A program made the position numbers and the translations under genes. A stretch of DNA of 63,423 bases from a bacterium (lineage in GTDB: Archaea; Thermoproteota; Nitrososphaeria; Nitrososphaerales; Gagatemarchaeaceae), in the NCBI GenBank assembly GCA_027310575.1, contig DAIDAO010000011.1, forward strand, positions 1-63,423, given 5' to 3'. The notes beneath the pieces are model-generated. The model saw only the letters and a list, made by a program, of their open reading frames with translations. It made no database searches and was not told the DNA's origin. Shown in pieces: positions 33,047 to 41,868 of the stretch. Each line of letters opens with the position of its first letter. Position 1 is the first letter of the stretch.

Positions 33047-33615
33047 CGCCCGGCCTTCTCCAGCATCCTGACCACCGTCTGGGCCGCTTCGGCCTGCCTG
33101 CCTTCCGCGTTCCTCACTATGAACATCGGCGCCCCTGTCAGCGTGGAAGTCACTGTGAGGAAACCCCTTGCCATCGCGAGCTCTTCGGCGAGGCTCTCGG
33201 TCGTGGCAGCGTCCCTGTACCTTGTCTTGTCGGCTGACCGCCTCCTCGCTATCTCCTCAGGCGCGGCCTCGACCAGCACGAGGTGCGTGGGCTTCAACGC
33301 GCGCACGACATCGAAGGGGAGGCCGGGCCAGAAGCCCTCCTCCGTCCTGATGAAGAGGTGGGTGTCCACGAGGACGGCCCTCCCCTGCATCTTCGAGATC
33401 TTCGTTGCCGCAAGCTTCTGCAGCTTCTTCTGCTTCTCGACAGTCAGCCTGCGCAGGTCGTCCCTGTGCTTCACCCACTTGAGGGCCAGCGCAGCTTCGA
33501 GCATGACTGTCCCGAAGCTGACGAGCTTGGCGCCTGGGAAGCCTGAGACGATCCCTTCGACCACGGTGGTCTTCCCCACGCCTGGGATTCCCACGACCAC
33601 AATTCGCAGCCCCAA
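33043..33615 (-). CDS. adkA: Adenylate kinase (archaeal AdkA type)
   Basis: A 190-residue archaeal adenylate kinase interconverting ATP, AMP and ADP. The P-loop is VVVGIPGVGKTTVVEG. VDTHLFIRTEEGFWPGLPFDVV and ADKTRYRD follow the family pattern. It overlaps the DUF106 start by 4 nt and follows secY after 3 nt. Confidence 0.93.
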   Translation of the reverse strand: MGLRIVVVGIPGVGKTTVVEGIVSGFPGAKLVSFGTVMLEAALALKWVKHRDDLRRLTVEKQKKLQKLAATKISKMQGRAVLVDTHLFIRTEEGFWPGLPFDVVRALKPTHLVLVEAAPEEIARRRSADKTRYRDAATTESLAEELAMARGFLTVTSTLTGAPMFIVRNAEGRQAEAAQTVVRMLEKAGR

Positions 33616-33618
33616 AGG

Positions 33619-35073
33619 CTAGCCAGCTCCGATGAGCCCTGCAAGGGCCGGCGATACCTCCTCCACCTGCTCCTTGAGCAGCATCTGGTAGTACTGGAGG
33701 ATGATGTCGACCATCAGCAGTATCCCTATGCCTGTCCCGAACACCCCGAAGAGGTCGGAGACGCCCGCTATGAGGCCTATGAGTATCCCTCCGATTATGG
33801 TCAGCGTGGGGATGTAGCGGTTCAGCATCTGCTCTATCGAAAGGCCGGTCCGCCTGAACCCTGGCACCTGGACGTCTGCGCCCATCAGGTTCTTCGCCAC
33901 GGCCCTCGGGTTGAGGCCGCCTATCTCGACCCACAGGCGCGCGAAGATGACTGCCATCCCGACGAGGTACAGGAGGTAGATGAGGGCGTGAAGCGGGTCC
34001 TGTATCGTCCCTGTCCCTGTCGAGTCCGTCAGCCCCTGCGGGGCTGTGATGAAGTAGGCCAGCCCCCGGATGGGGTAGGCGCTGGTGGTAGCCCCGGTCG
34101 TGGAGTTCGTAGGGAAGACGGCCAGATACTGGAGCCACCATGGCGGGCTGCTGCTGTAGAAGTTGTACAGGAGCCTCGTGAAGAAGGTCACGTTTGCGCC
34201 CAGCGCCGAGACGAGAATCACAGGTATGTTGGACACGTAGAGGAGCTTGATCGGGTAGACCCCCTGGAACCCTCTGTACTTTATCGACGTGATCGGCAGC
34301 TCCACCCTGATTCCCTCGACGTAGATGAGGACGAGGATCATCACGAGGGTGAGCGAGAAGGTGAGGAGGCTGGGATACTTGAACTCCCTGACTACAATGC
34401 TCGGGAGCGTGTTCGAGAAGAACGCGGATATCGTCGCCGGGATGAACCCGAAGTATGCTGACTGCGTGGTGCTGATTGCGAACGTGATGGGCGAGAAGGT
34501 GTACCACAGGACCGTCTGCGTGACGCCAGCCAGGATGAACAGGGAGACCCCGCTCCCGATCCCCCACCCCTTCTGTATCAGCTCGTCCAGCAGGAGGACC
34601 AGCACGCTGGCCACGAACAGCTGCACGAAGACCACCAGGGCCTGGGTCTGCCCCAGCACCCCCAAGGCTCCGCCGTAGATGTAGGCGAGGGACTCCCCCA
34701 CGATCACGATGAAAGTCAGGAGCTTAGTCGCCGAGCCGAAGATGGCCCTGTCGGCCGAGTCGCTCATGTCGAGCTTGATGATTTCGCTACCGACGAGCAG
34801 CTGGAGGATCAGGCCCGCGGTCACTATAGGCCCTATGCCTAGCTCCATCAGAGTCCCCTGCGTAGAGGCGAATACCACCCTCAGGAAGGCGAGCTGGTCG
34901 TTGGACTGGGTGCCGCTGAAGCCGTAGAGGGGGGTGGTCGCCATCACGAGGTAGGCGATCAGGGCTATCCCCGTCCAGACGAAGCGCTCGTTCAGGGTGG
35001 GCTTCTTCTCAGGCTTCGGGATCTCCGGGAGTACGGTGCCTACATTCTTGATGAATTCGCGCATCGAAGCCAA
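33619..35073 (-). CDS. secY: Preprotein translocase subunit SecY
   Basis: The channel subunit of the Sec translocon, 484 residues with about ten membrane helices. The start, IPEIPKPEKKPTLNERFVWTGIA, and the plug-region segment LGIGPIVTAGLILQLLVGS are typical. The cytoplasmic loop NLMGADVQVPGFRRTG and the C-terminal loop are also visible. It follows L15, closing the ribosomal spc cluster. Confidence 0.96.
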   Translation of the reverse strand: MASMREFIKNVGTVLPEIPKPEKKPTLNERFVWTGIALIAYLVMATTPLYGFSGTQSNDQLAFLRVVFASTQGTLMELGIGPIVTAGLILQLLVGSEIIKLDMSDSADRAIFGSATKLLTFIVIVGESLAYIYGGALGVLGQTQALVVFVQLFVASVLVLLLDELIQKGWGIGSGVSLFILAGVTQTVLWYTFSPITFAISTTQSAYFGFIPATISAFFSNTLPSIVVREFKYPSLLTFSLTLVMILVLIYVEGIRVELPITSIKYRGFQGVYPIKLLYVSNIPVILVSALGANVTFFTRLLYNFYSSSPPWWLQYLAVFPTNSTTGATTSAYPIRGLAYFITAPQGLTDSTGTGTIQDPLHALIYLLYLVGMAVIFARLWVEIGGLNPRAVAKNLMGADVQVPGFRRTGLSIEQMLNRYIPTLTIIGGILIGLIAGVSDLFGVFGTGIGILLMVDIILQYYQMLLKEQVEEVSPALAGLIGAG

Positions 35074-35083
35074 TGGGTGAGGC

Positions 35084-35485
35084 TTACTCCTGGACCAGCA
35101 CTTTTCCGCCCGCGGCCTCTATTTTAGCCTGAGCTTTCTTTGTGAAGGCGCCGACCTTCACCTCGTATGCGCCGTTGACCTCGCCTGACCCGAGCAGCTT
35201 GCCGATCCCCAGGGCCGACAGGTCCAGGGACTTCGCTCCCTTGGCCAGGCCGTCCAGCTGTCCGACGTTGACCCACCTCGACGGACGGACATAGCCAGGT
35301 GGCCGGAACGGGTCCCGACCGAAGTGGTCCGGGTCGTTGAGGATAAGCCAGCTCCACTTGTGCTTGTGCAGCCCGGCGTTGCCGTGCCCGCCCTGCTTGC
35401 CGGAGTGGCGGTGCTGGCCGATCTGGCCGTAGCCGTGGGTCCTCATCCCCCTGTATCTCCTTCCCTTGCGCGCCCTGGTAGGCAA
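35084..35485 (-). CDS. rpl15: 50S ribosomal protein L15
   Basis: A 133-residue archaeal L15 (L27a type). The Arg/Gly/His-rich N-terminus (RKGRRYRGMRTHGYGQIGQHR and GGHGNAGLHKHKWS) and the C-terminal KVGAFTKKAQAKIEAAGGKV are diagnostic. It starts 1 nt after the L30 stop. Confidence 0.96.
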   Translation of the reverse strand: MPTRARKGRRYRGMRTHGYGQIGQHRHSGKQGGHGNAGLHKHKWSWLILNDPDHFGRDPFRPPGYVRPSRWVNVGQLDGLAKGAKSLDLSALGIGKLLGSGEVNGAYEVKVGAFTKKAQAKIEAAGGKVLVQE

Positions 35486-35486
35486 C

Positions 35487-35951
35487 TCAGAGCATCCTCC
35501 TGACGATCCCCTCCAGCGCGGGGTTGTTCCCGAGAAGCCCCCGCTCGGTGGACTGCCTCCGGAGGGAGCGCTTGAACCCGCCCTTCGGCGGTGCCAGCCT
35601 GAAGAACGGGAGGACCCCCTTGACCGCAGAAAGCCTGACCTGGTCCTTCACCATCATGGCCGCGATGTCCTCGTGCTTCTTGAACCCCATCTGCTTCAGC
35701 GACGCCTGGTCGAGGGTCCTGGTCGAGCTCACCATCCCCCTCTTCCTGAGCAGGTCGCCCAGGAGCCCCTCGTTGACAGGGGACCAGGCGATGTAGTCCT
35801 TGCAGAGGCGCAGCGCCCCGACCGTCGCCGGGTCGTCAGTGACGACCGACGCCGAGAACTTCTTCGCCACCCAGAGCTCGTTGAGCGCCTTGCGGACCGG
35901 CGCGGAGCTGTTGATCGAGCCGTGCAGGTTCACAACCAAGAGCAAGCCCAT
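35487..35951 (-). CDS. rpl30: 50S ribosomal protein L30
   Basis: A 154-residue archaeal L30 (L7 family). It starts LLLVVNLHGSINSSAPVRKAL, with LCKDYIAWSPVNEGLLGDLL in the middle and LKRSLRRQSTERGLLGNN near the end. It follows S5 by 11 nt. Confidence 0.94.
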   Translation of the reverse strand: MGLLLVVNLHGSINSSAPVRKALNELWVAKKFSASVVTDDPATVGALRLCKDYIAWSPVNEGLLGDLLRKRGMVSSTRTLDQASLKQMGFKKHEDIAAMMVKDQVRLSAVKGVLPFFRLAPPKGGFKRSLRRQSTERGLLGNNPALEGIVRRML

Positions 35952-35962
35952 CTATCGATCAC

Positions 35963-36589
35963 CTATACGTTGAGCCCGTGCGACATCCTGAAGGCGTCGT
36001 ACACGGCGTTCGCGAGCGACGACATCGTGTTTGTGGAGCCGAACGTCCTCACCCAGGCGTCCTTCACCCCCGCGAGCTGAAGGAGGTTCTTGAGCGCCGG
36101 CCCGGCGACCAGCCCCAGGGCTCGCGGAGCGGGGATGATCTCGACTGTGACGCTTCCAGCCTTCCCCCTGATCTTGTAGGGGACCGAATGCGGTCTGCCG
36201 TCCCGGCACTCCCAGGAGCCGCACCCCAGCTTCACGGGTATGATGTTCAGCAGAGCCGCCGTGGTGGCCTTCTCTATGGCTTCCCTCGTCTGCATGGCCT
36301 TCCCCTTGCCGACCCCGAACCAGCCCGCTCCGTTGCCTACTGCCACGACCGCGAGGAACCTCGTCAGCTCCCCAGCGTCGGTCTGCTTCTGGACGACGCT
36401 GACCCCGACGATCTCGTTCCTCAGGTCGGGGAGGAGCTTCTTGACGATCTCGGCCTCGCGGACCCGCTGCCCGCTCCTGAAGATCTCCTCTAGGGACGTG
36501 ATCTTCCCCTCGTTGACAAGGGCCCCGAGCTTGGTTCGGGGGACCCAGACCCGTTCCTCCTCCTGTCTGTCCCTGCGGGCGTAGCCCAT
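35963..36589 (-). CDS. rps5: 30S ribosomal protein S5
   Basis: A 208-residue S5. Blocks are WVPRTKLGALVNEGKITSLEE, VVAVGNGAGWFGVGKGKA and PRALGLVAGPALKNLLQLAGV. Its ATG overlaps the L18 stop (TGATG). Confidence 0.96.
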   Translation of the reverse strand: MGYARRDRQEEERVWVPRTKLGALVNEGKITSLEEIFRSGQRVREAEIVKKLLPDLRNEIVGVSVVQKQTDAGELTRFLAVVAVGNGAGWFGVGKGKAMQTREAIEKATTAALLNIIPVKLGCGSWECRDGRPHSVPYKIRGKAGSVTVEIIPAPRALGLVAGPALKNLLQLAGVKDAWVRTFGSTNTMSSLANAVYDAFRMSHGLNV

Positions 36590-37170
36590 CAGCTGTTTCC
36601 TCCTTCGATTGCGGCCTTCACTTTCTCGAACTCCGCCTGGTAGGCCTCTGGCTTGAACCCTGTCTTCAGGAGCGCGGAGAACCTCTTCTTGTAGGCGTCG
36701 GCGTCCTCTGCCGCCAGCTTCGCAGCGTATTCCGAGATGGACCTGCCTGTCATGCGCTCCTCGCTCGGGAAGGCGGACTCCCCCACCGGGACGGCGACGC
36801 CCGCGTCGAGCACCCCCTTCAGCAGGGCTGCGACCCTGGAGCCTCTGATGAACGGCGTGAGACCGTTGTACGCGACCGCCCCCTTCAGGCCCGCCTTGAT
36901 GGCCTTCTTCCCGGCCAGCAGGCCGAGGAGGTAGCAGGCAGGGGTCGACTTCGCCGAGCCGTGCCAGCCGAGCTTCACAAGCTCCTTCGAATGAGCGGAA
37001 GACAGCACGACGTCCCCCTTCACCGTAGGCTTCACGAACTGCGAGGTGACGTTCTTGTTCGAGATCCGGACGACGAGCAGGGGCTTCTGGGAGGTTATCG
37101 CCCTCTTCCTCGCCCTGTAGTCTGTGACCCCCTCGCGCCTTCTTCTGAGCAGCGGGACGTGAACCGACAT
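36589..37170 (-). CDS. rpl18: 50S ribosomal protein L18
   Basis: A 193-residue archaeal L18 (L5e type), a 5S rRNA binder. It starts MSVHVPLLRRRREGVTDYRAR; ATG 37170 overlaps the L19e stop (TGATG). A longer frame to 37332 is only an L19e shadow. Blocks are LLVVRISNKNVTSQFV and ACYLLGLLAGKKA. Confidence 0.95.
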   Translation of the reverse strand: MSVHVPLLRRRREGVTDYRARKRAITSQKPLLVVRISNKNVTSQFVKPTVKGDVVLSSAHSKELVKLGWHGSAKSTPACYLLGLLAGKKAIKAGLKGAVAYNGLTPFIRGSRVAALLKGVLDAGVAVPVGESAFPSEERMTGRSISEYAAKLAAEDADAYKKRFSALLKTGFKPEAYQAEFEKVKAAIEGGNS

Positions 37171-37604
37171 CACTTCTTGGCCTCCTTCATGAGGTCCAGG
37201 AGGTGCTTGACCCCCCTGACCTGGCCGCCCTTCACCTGCTTGTAGAGCCGCTTGTACGCCGCCTGGGATATCTCCTTCCTGTCCTTTGCGACCTTCAGCC
37301 TCCACCTGAGGGCACGGACCTTGGATATCCACATGTCCTTCCTGGGGTTGCGCGCGTACGCCGTCCCCTCGGTGGACCCGGCGCTCCTTCCGCGCTTCAG
37401 CTTCTTGGACCTCGTCCTGAACCGCCCCCTCGAGACCCCCTTCTCAGGCGCCACTGTGATGGCCCCGAAGCCCACGAGCCCTCGGATGGTGCTCCGGGTG
37501 ATGGCGTCCTGTATGAGGTCGGAGTAGTCGTCGTTGAAGATCACCCTGTCCGCCCCCACGCCGAGGACAGAAGCGGCGAGCCTGCGCTTACTCTTTAGAT
37601 TCAA
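37170..37604 (-). CDS. rpl19e: 50S ribosomal protein L19e
   Basis: A 144-residue L19e with LKSKRRLAASVLGVGADRV at the start, the basic GRFRTRSKKLKRGRSAGST linker and a late ISQAAYKRLYKQVKGG. TTG 37604 overlaps the end of L32e by 17 nt. Confidence 0.95.
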   Translation of the reverse strand: MNLKSKRRLAASVLGVGADRVIFNDDYSDLIQDAITRSTIRGLVGFGAITVAPEKGVSRGRFRTRSKKLKRGRSAGSTEGTAYARNPRKDMWISKVRALRWRLKVAKDRKEISQAAYKRLYKQVKGGQVRGVKHLLDLMKEAKK

Positions 37605-38016
37605 CTATCCTCAACCCCGTCGGATTGACGACCCTGATCCCCAGCTCGGTCGCCCTCGAAAGTATCGCGTCCCGCTTCCTCGCGCCCACGGTCCCGCCGA
37701 TCCTCGCCACGTCGCGGCCAGGCACCAGGCCGACAAGGTCCGATGGCCTGTGCACAAGGACTTCGTAGTGGCCGCTCGGATGCAGCCCGCGCGCTCCCGC
37801 CGGCCCCCTGTACCCCACCCTCACCAGCGCGGGCCACCCCTTGTCCTGGCGCCTCATCTTGCTGTCGACCCCCTTGGGCTTCCGCCATTCTGGATGGATC
37901 CTGACGTACCGCCAGCTCTCCTGCCTCACGAAGGCAGGCCTGTTCTCGGAGACCTGCTTGCGCTTGGCCACGAGCTCCTTCAGCCTGTTCTCTTCCGACT
38001 GCTTCGCCTTCGGCAT
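37588..38016 (-). CDS. rpl32e: 50S ribosomal protein L32e
   Basis: A 142-residue L32e. It has FVRQESWRYVRIHPEWRKPKG, then VGYRGPAGARGLHPSG and VLVHRPSDLVGL. It starts 4 nt after the L6 stop. Confidence 0.95.
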   Translation of the reverse strand: MPKAKQSEENRLKELVAKRKQVSENRPAFVRQESWRYVRIHPEWRKPKGVDSKMRRQDKGWPALVRVGYRGPAGARGLHPSGHYEVLVHRPSDLVGLVPGRDVARIGGTVGARKRDAILSRATELGIRVVNPTGLRIVESKE

Positions 38017-38020
38017 GGGT

Positions 38021-38566
38021 TTACGACCCCTCCTCCCTATGGTATATGTACAGCCCGTCGAGGAATATCCGCTGGTCCTTCCGCCTTATCTTCGTGGCCA
38101 GCTCGATGTTGGCTGCGGTCTGCCCGACGTCCTCGAGAGAGACCCCCTTTACGATCACGTCGTCCCCTTCCACTGACACCTTGGTGCTCCCCACTATCTC
38201 GGCGACCCGCGGCGACCTCTCGCCGACGAAGTTCTCGACCAGGACCTGGTTCCCTTTCGTCTTGACCGTGATGGGGAAGTGGGCGTAGACCACCTTCACC
38301 TTGTAGGTGTACCCCTTGGTGACGCCCGTGACCATGTTGTTGATGATGCTGGTGATCGTGTTGATGATCACGTTGTCCTTCTTCTTCGCGGAGAAGGGGG
38401 AGATCACCACCTTGCTCCCTTCGACCCCGATGTTCACGTTGATCTTGTCGAAGCTCTTCTTCGCCTCTCCCAGCTTCCCCTTGACCGAAAGGGTCCTCCC
38501 TGCGAGGGACACCGTCACCCCCTCGGGCATGCTGACTGCCGTCTGCTGCAGAGCCTCAGAAGACAT
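38021..38566 (-). CDS. rpl6: 50S ribosomal protein L6
   Basis: A 181-residue L6. Typical segments are MPEGVTVSLAGRTLSVKGKLG, GVTKGYTYKVKVVYAHFPI and RIFLDGLYIYHRE. The ATG at 38566 overlaps the S8 stop by 11 nt; an internal Met before PEGVTV is a possible alternative. Confidence 0.95.
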   Translation of the reverse strand: MSSEALQQTAVSMPEGVTVSLAGRTLSVKGKLGEAKKSFDKINVNIGVEGSKVVISPFSAKKKDNVIINTITSIINNMVTGVTKGYTYKVKVVYAHFPITVKTKGNQVLVENFVGERSPRVAEIVGSTKVSVEGDDVIVKGVSLEDVGQTAANIELATKIRRKDQRIFLDGLYIYHREEGS

Positions 38567-38948
38567 ACCCGATTAGCCTCCCCCCGATCCTCTTCTCCTG
38601 GGCTTCGACGTGCGACATCACTCCCTGCGGGGTCGACACGATCAGGGTCCCGACCCCGACTGCCGGGAGGTACCTGTGCTCCCAGTCCACGAGCTTGAGC
38701 GACCTGACGGGGAACCTCGGCGAGATCACCCCGCACTTGTTTATCCTGCCAAGGAGCTGGACCCTGAGCTTCCCGCCGATCCCGTCATCTATGAACTCGA
38801 ACTCCCCGATGTACTTCCGCTTCTGCAGGACCTTGAGGACCTCGCTCGCGAGGCTGGACGCGGGTATCACGACGCACTCCTTCTTGTTCCTCATCTCGGC
38901 GTTCTGAAGGCTCGCGAAGAGGTTTGCTAGCACGTTGGTGGCTGGCAT
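38556..38948 (-). CDS. rps8: 30S ribosomal protein S8
   Basis: A 130-residue S8. It begins with NVLANLFASLQNAEMRNKKE and ends with the SHVEAQEKRIGGRLIGYVF region. ATG 38948 is used; the frame upstream only shadows S14. It lies 11 nt after the S14 stop. Confidence 0.95.
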   Translation of the reverse strand: MPATNVLANLFASLQNAEMRNKKECVVIPASSLASEVLKVLQKRKYIGEFEFIDDGIGGKLRVQLLGRINKCGVISPRFPVRSLKLVDWEHRYLPAVGVGTLIVSTPQGVMSHVEAQEKRIGGRLIGYVF

Positions 38949-38959
38949 GCTCCTATCTC

Positions 38960-39121
38960 CTAGTCGTACTTCCTGAAGCCAAGCTTCGCGGCTACCTCCC
39001 TGAAGCACTGCCTGCATAGCACAAGGTCGTAGGACCGGATGACAGCCCCGTACTGGCCGCACCTCTGGCAGTAGTGGGTCGACTTGCCGTACTTTCTCAC
39101 CTTTGGATGCCTCTCTTTCAT
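38960..39121 (-). CDS. rps14: 30S ribosomal protein S14 (zinc-binding type)
   Basis: A short gene encoding 53 residues, [18 protein letters not shown] and onward, ending [13 protein letters not shown]. Two cysteine pairs, CQRC and CRQC, form the zinc ribbon of archaeal S14/S29e. ATG 39121 overlaps the L5 stop (ATGA). The L5-S14-S8 order is standard. Confidence 0.95.
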   Translation of the reverse strand: MKERHPKVRKYGKSTHYCQRCGQYGAVIRSYDLVLCRQCFREVAAKLGFRKYD

Positions 39122-39645
39122 TGGATCGTCACCCCGAAGTTGTCCTTGAAGTACTGCATCGCCTCGTCCCTCGACACGAGGTGGGACCTGCCTACGCGGG
39201 ACGTCCTCCTGCTCCTCCTGCTCACTGCGAACCCGGGCCTCTCCAGAAGGACGGAGATGTTCATCCCCAGGATTCCGATCGCCGGGTCGTACCTGATCCC
39301 CGGGACTTCGATGTGCTCACGGATCCCGAAGGACACGGAGCCCCTCTGGTCGAAGCAGGATTCCTGCAGCTTCTTCTCCCTGGCCGTGAGCAGCTTCTCG
39401 ATCAGGGGGGTCGTTTCGCTCCCCCTCACGGTGACCATCACCCCTATGGGTTCCCCCTTGTGGATCCCGAAGTCCCTGACCGAGCGCTTCGCCCTCGTCG
39501 GTGTGGGGCTCTGGCCTGTGACCTGCTCGAGCACCTTCTTGCCCCTCTCGATCGCCTCCCCTGACTTGCCGAGCCCGATGTTGACCACGACCTTACCTAC
39601 CCTGATCTTTCGCATCGGGTTCTCCTGCACCGCTTCCTGGCTCAT
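39118..39645 (-). CDS. rpl5: 50S ribosomal protein L5
   Basis: A 175-residue L5 that contacts 5S rRNA. It starts [21 protein letters not shown]-like sequence with [15 protein letters not shown], then the block [19 protein letters not shown] and the [16 protein letters not shown] motif. Its ATG overlaps the S4e stop. Confidence 0.96.
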   Translation of the reverse strand: MSQEAVQENPMRKIRVGKVVVNIGLGKSGEAIERGKKVLEQVTGQSPTPTRAKRSVRDFGIHKGEPIGVMVTVRGSETTPLIEKLLTAREKKLQESCFDQRGSVSFGIREHIEVPGIRYDPAIGILGMNISVLLERPGFAVSRRSRRTSRVGRSHLVSRDEAMQYFKDNFGVTIQ

Positions 39646-40370
39646 GCCGCTCCTGCTCCTACCGTGATCATCGGGGAGTCGGTCCCGACCGGGAAGACGA
39701 GCCTCGAGGGGATTTCAGCCTCCCCGCTGGGGAGCGTTATCCTGACCATCTTCTCGCGCGAAATCGTCCCCTTCTTGACGTCCGCGATCCTGCCCAGCTG
39801 CCCGGCGCGGTCCCCTGTCAGGACAAGCCCTAGCGAGCCCTTCGCCAGCTTCGCCTGCCCGAGCACCTTCTGGGACGGGAGCTCGATCAGGACTGCATCG
39901 CCAGGCGACAGGTCGAGCCCGTCGTTCACCATCGACCTCCCGTCGTGGAGGCCATACTGGATGTGGCCGCCCTTGACCTTGGTCTTGCTCTGGACGCTGC
40001 AGAGCTTCTTCTGCGCCTCCTCAGAGCCGACCTTCGCGAGCGCCAAGCCCTTCGGCGAGGGGACGAGCCGGAAGTCTGCCCCCTCGAGGGGGACGCTGAC
40101 GACGTTGAACAGCCCGACGGGGAACCTGGGGGTCCGGCGCTCCTTGCCGTCCACCTTCACCTTCCCCGTCTTCATCATGAACTTCAGCTCTCTTGAGAGT
40201 TTGGCCATGGACGCCATGTCCCGCACGACCACCCCGAGCGGGTAGGAGGCCGCCATCGGGTGGGGTCCTGGGACCGGCTTGAAGACGAACCTGCTCGACT
40301 TGCGCGAGATGTCCCAGCTTCTCGGCGCCGCCAGCCTCTTCATCTTGTTGCGCCCTCCCTTCTTGCCCAT
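39642..40370 (-). CDS. rps4e: 30S ribosomal protein S4e
   Basis: A 242-residue S4e with an S4-type RNA-binding domain followed by a KOW-like part. It starts KKGGRNKMKRLAAPRSWDI and carries GPHPMAASYPLGVVVRDM. It directly abuts L24, the order usual in archaea. Confidence 0.96.
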   Translation of the reverse strand: MGKKGGRNKMKRLAAPRSWDISRKSSRFVFKPVPGPHPMAASYPLGVVVRDMASMAKLSRELKFMMKTGKVKVDGKERRTPRFPVGLFNVVSVPLEGADFRLVPSPKGLALAKVGSEEAQKKLCSVQSKTKVKGGHIQYGLHDGRSMVNDGLDLSPGDAVLIELPSQKVLGQAKLAKGSLGLVLTGDRAGQLGRIADVKKGTISREKMVRITLPSGEAEIPSRLVFPVGTDSPMITVGAGAA

Positions 40371-40661
40371 CTACGCGGCCACCTCGAGCTTGCTCTTCCT
40401 TTGCTTGTCGACCAGCACGAGCGACGTTATGATGACGTTGGAGGCCTGGACCGGGACCGGAGCCGTCCCCCCCTTCAGCTTCTCCCGTGTCACCCCTTCC
40501 ACGTTGACCACCCCTGCCTTCGAGTCGACCTTCGTGACCTTCCCCTCGATGTCCTTGAACTCTCCGCGCACTATCCTGACCGTGTCCCCGACCCTGGGCC
40601 TTACGGTCCGCCTGCCGTGCCTCTCCCTCAGCTCTGCGGACAGTCGGGATCCAAACTTCAC
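40371..40661 (-). CDS. rpl24: 50S ribosomal protein L24
   Basis: A 96-residue L24 with a KOW motif (VGDTVRIVRGEFKDIEGKV). GTG 40661 is 10 nt after the L14 stop. It is shorter at the C-terminus than many archaeal L24 proteins but complete. Confidence 0.93.
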   Translation of the reverse strand: MKFGSRLSAELRERHGRRTVRPRVGDTVRIVRGEFKDIEGKVTKVDSKAGVVNVEGVTREKLKGGTAPVPVQASNVIITSLVLVDKQRKSKLEVAA

Positions 40662-40671
40662 TCTCTGTCAC

Positions 40672-41106
40672 CTATACTATGATGGACGCCAGGTTGGCTA
40701 TCCTCGGCCACTTTTCTGCGGCCTCGCTCGCGACCGGCCCCTTGATGTCCGTCCCCTTCAGGTCCCCCTCCGGGGTGATGATGACTGCCGCGTTGTCCTC
40801 GAACACGATCCGCTGCCCGCTGACCCTGCGGACCGGGTACTTCTGCCTCACGATCACCGCTCCGAAGACTGACTTCTTGAGCTCCGGGGGGCCCTTCTTC
40901 ACCACGCAGACGATCGAGTCACCGACCGACGCCGCCGGGACGCGGCTCAGCCTCCCCTTCGCCTTGGTCACCTGGACCACCCTGAGGGTCTTCGCCCCCG
41001 TGTTGTCCGCGCAGGTGATGACGGCGTAAAGCGGGATCGCCCTGGTGATGTAGTTCTTGAACTCCTCGACCCCTTTCGCCGAGACAGCGCGAGATTTCGT
41101 GGACAT
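40672..41106 (-). CDS. rpl14: 50S ribosomal protein L14
   Basis: A 144-residue L14. It has PLYAVITCADNTGAKTLRVV and, further on, VRQKYPVRRVSGQRIVFEDN. ATG 41106 overlaps the S17 stop (TAATG). Confidence 0.96.
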   Translation of the reverse strand: MSTKSRAVSAKGVEEFKNYITRAIPLYAVITCADNTGAKTLRVVQVTKAKGRLSRVPAASVGDSIVCVVKKGPPELKKSVFGAVIVRQKYPVRRVSGQRIVFEDNAAVIITPEGDLKGTDIKGPVASEAAEKWPRIANLASIIV

Positions 41107-41432
41107 TAGCTTCCCCTCTTCGATTCGACCACGACGAACGATATCGTCTTGGAGAGCGGCCTGCACTCACCGAGCGTGACGGAGTCGCCTTCCTGCACTT
41201 CGATGCAGGGCGGCACGTGGGCGCTCACCCTGCTCCTCCGCCTCTCCCCCCTGTTGAACTTGGGGACCATGTGGAGATATTCCATCTCGACGACCACGAA
41301 GCCCTTCCCCGCTGTGGAGACGGCCCTCCCCGAAAGCAGCCTCCCCCTGACCTTGACGCTCCCGTGGAAGGGGCACCTATCGTCCTGGCACTTCTTCCTC
41401 GGCATGCTGACCTCGAGTCCGGCCGCGGTCAT
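41106..41432 (-). CDS. rps17: 30S ribosomal protein S17
   Basis: A 108-residue archaeal S17 (S11 type). A short CQDDRCPFHGSVKVRG segment leads into the OB fold (YLHMVPKFNRGERRRSRVSAH, then EGDSVTLGECRPLSKT). Its ATG overlaps the stop of the RNase P protein gene. Confidence 0.95.
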   Translation of the reverse strand: MTAAGLEVSMPRKKCQDDRCPFHGSVKVRGRLLSGRAVSTAGKGFVVVEMEYLHMVPKFNRGERRRSRVSAHVPPCIEVQEGDSVTLGECRPLSKTISFVVVESKRGS

Positions 41433-41665
41433 GCCGTCCTCCTCCCCAACCTGTCTTCGAGCCTCCCGGCGATGTCGGCCCCGGTGACCACAGCGCCTGA
41501 ATCGAGGAGCTGGAACGCGGCCCCGGCCTTCGCGACGCGCACGACATGGCCTGCAGAATCCAGCACAAGGGTCTTCGCAGTCTCGAGCAGGACCCGGCCG
41601 GCCCGCCCCGCGGCTGTCGGATCGGACGACGAGAGCACCTTCACCCTCTCCCCAATGACGTTCAT
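41429..41665 (-). CDS. rnp1: Ribonuclease P protein component 1 (Rpp29/Pop4)
   Basis: A 78-residue archaeal RNase P subunit of the Sm-like Rpp29 fold, needed for tRNA 5' maturation. It has VIGERVKVLSSSDPTAAGRAG and TLVLDSAGHVVRVAKAGAAF. It lies between L29 and S17, the standard archaeal position. Confidence 0.88.
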   Translation of the reverse strand: MNVIGERVKVLSSSDPTAAGRAGRVLLETAKTLVLDSAGHVVRVAKAGAAFQLLDSGAVVTGADIAGRLEDRLGRRTA

Positions 41666-41868
41666 TCGGCTATCCCCTTCTCGTGCATCACGGTCACCAC
41701 CCTGGCTATGTCCCTCCGGATCCTCCTGATGTTCCCCACGTCCTTCTTGACGACACCGCGCTGAGCGCTTCCGGCAAGCTTGGAGAGCTCCGACCTGAGG
41801 TCGAAGAGCGTCTGCCTAAGCTTGTCAGCGTCCTGCTTCCTGAGTTCCTTCGGTTTGAGCTGTGGCAT
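41662..41868 (-). CDS. rpl29: 50S ribosomal protein L29
   Basis: A 68-residue two-helix protein: LKPKELRKQDADKLRQTLFDL and the typical NIRRIRRDIARVVTVMHE. It overlaps the S3 end by 44 nt, longer than the other overlaps in the cluster. Confidence 0.94.
   Translation of the reverse strand: MPQLKPKELRKQDADKLRQTLFDLRSELSKLAGSAQRGVVKKDVGNIRRIRRDIARVVTVMHEKGIAE

Noticed and set aside
36589-37332. N-terminal extension of L18 beyond ATG 37170
   Set aside because: The extra residues repeat L19e in another frame; the ATG overlapping the L19e stop is correct.
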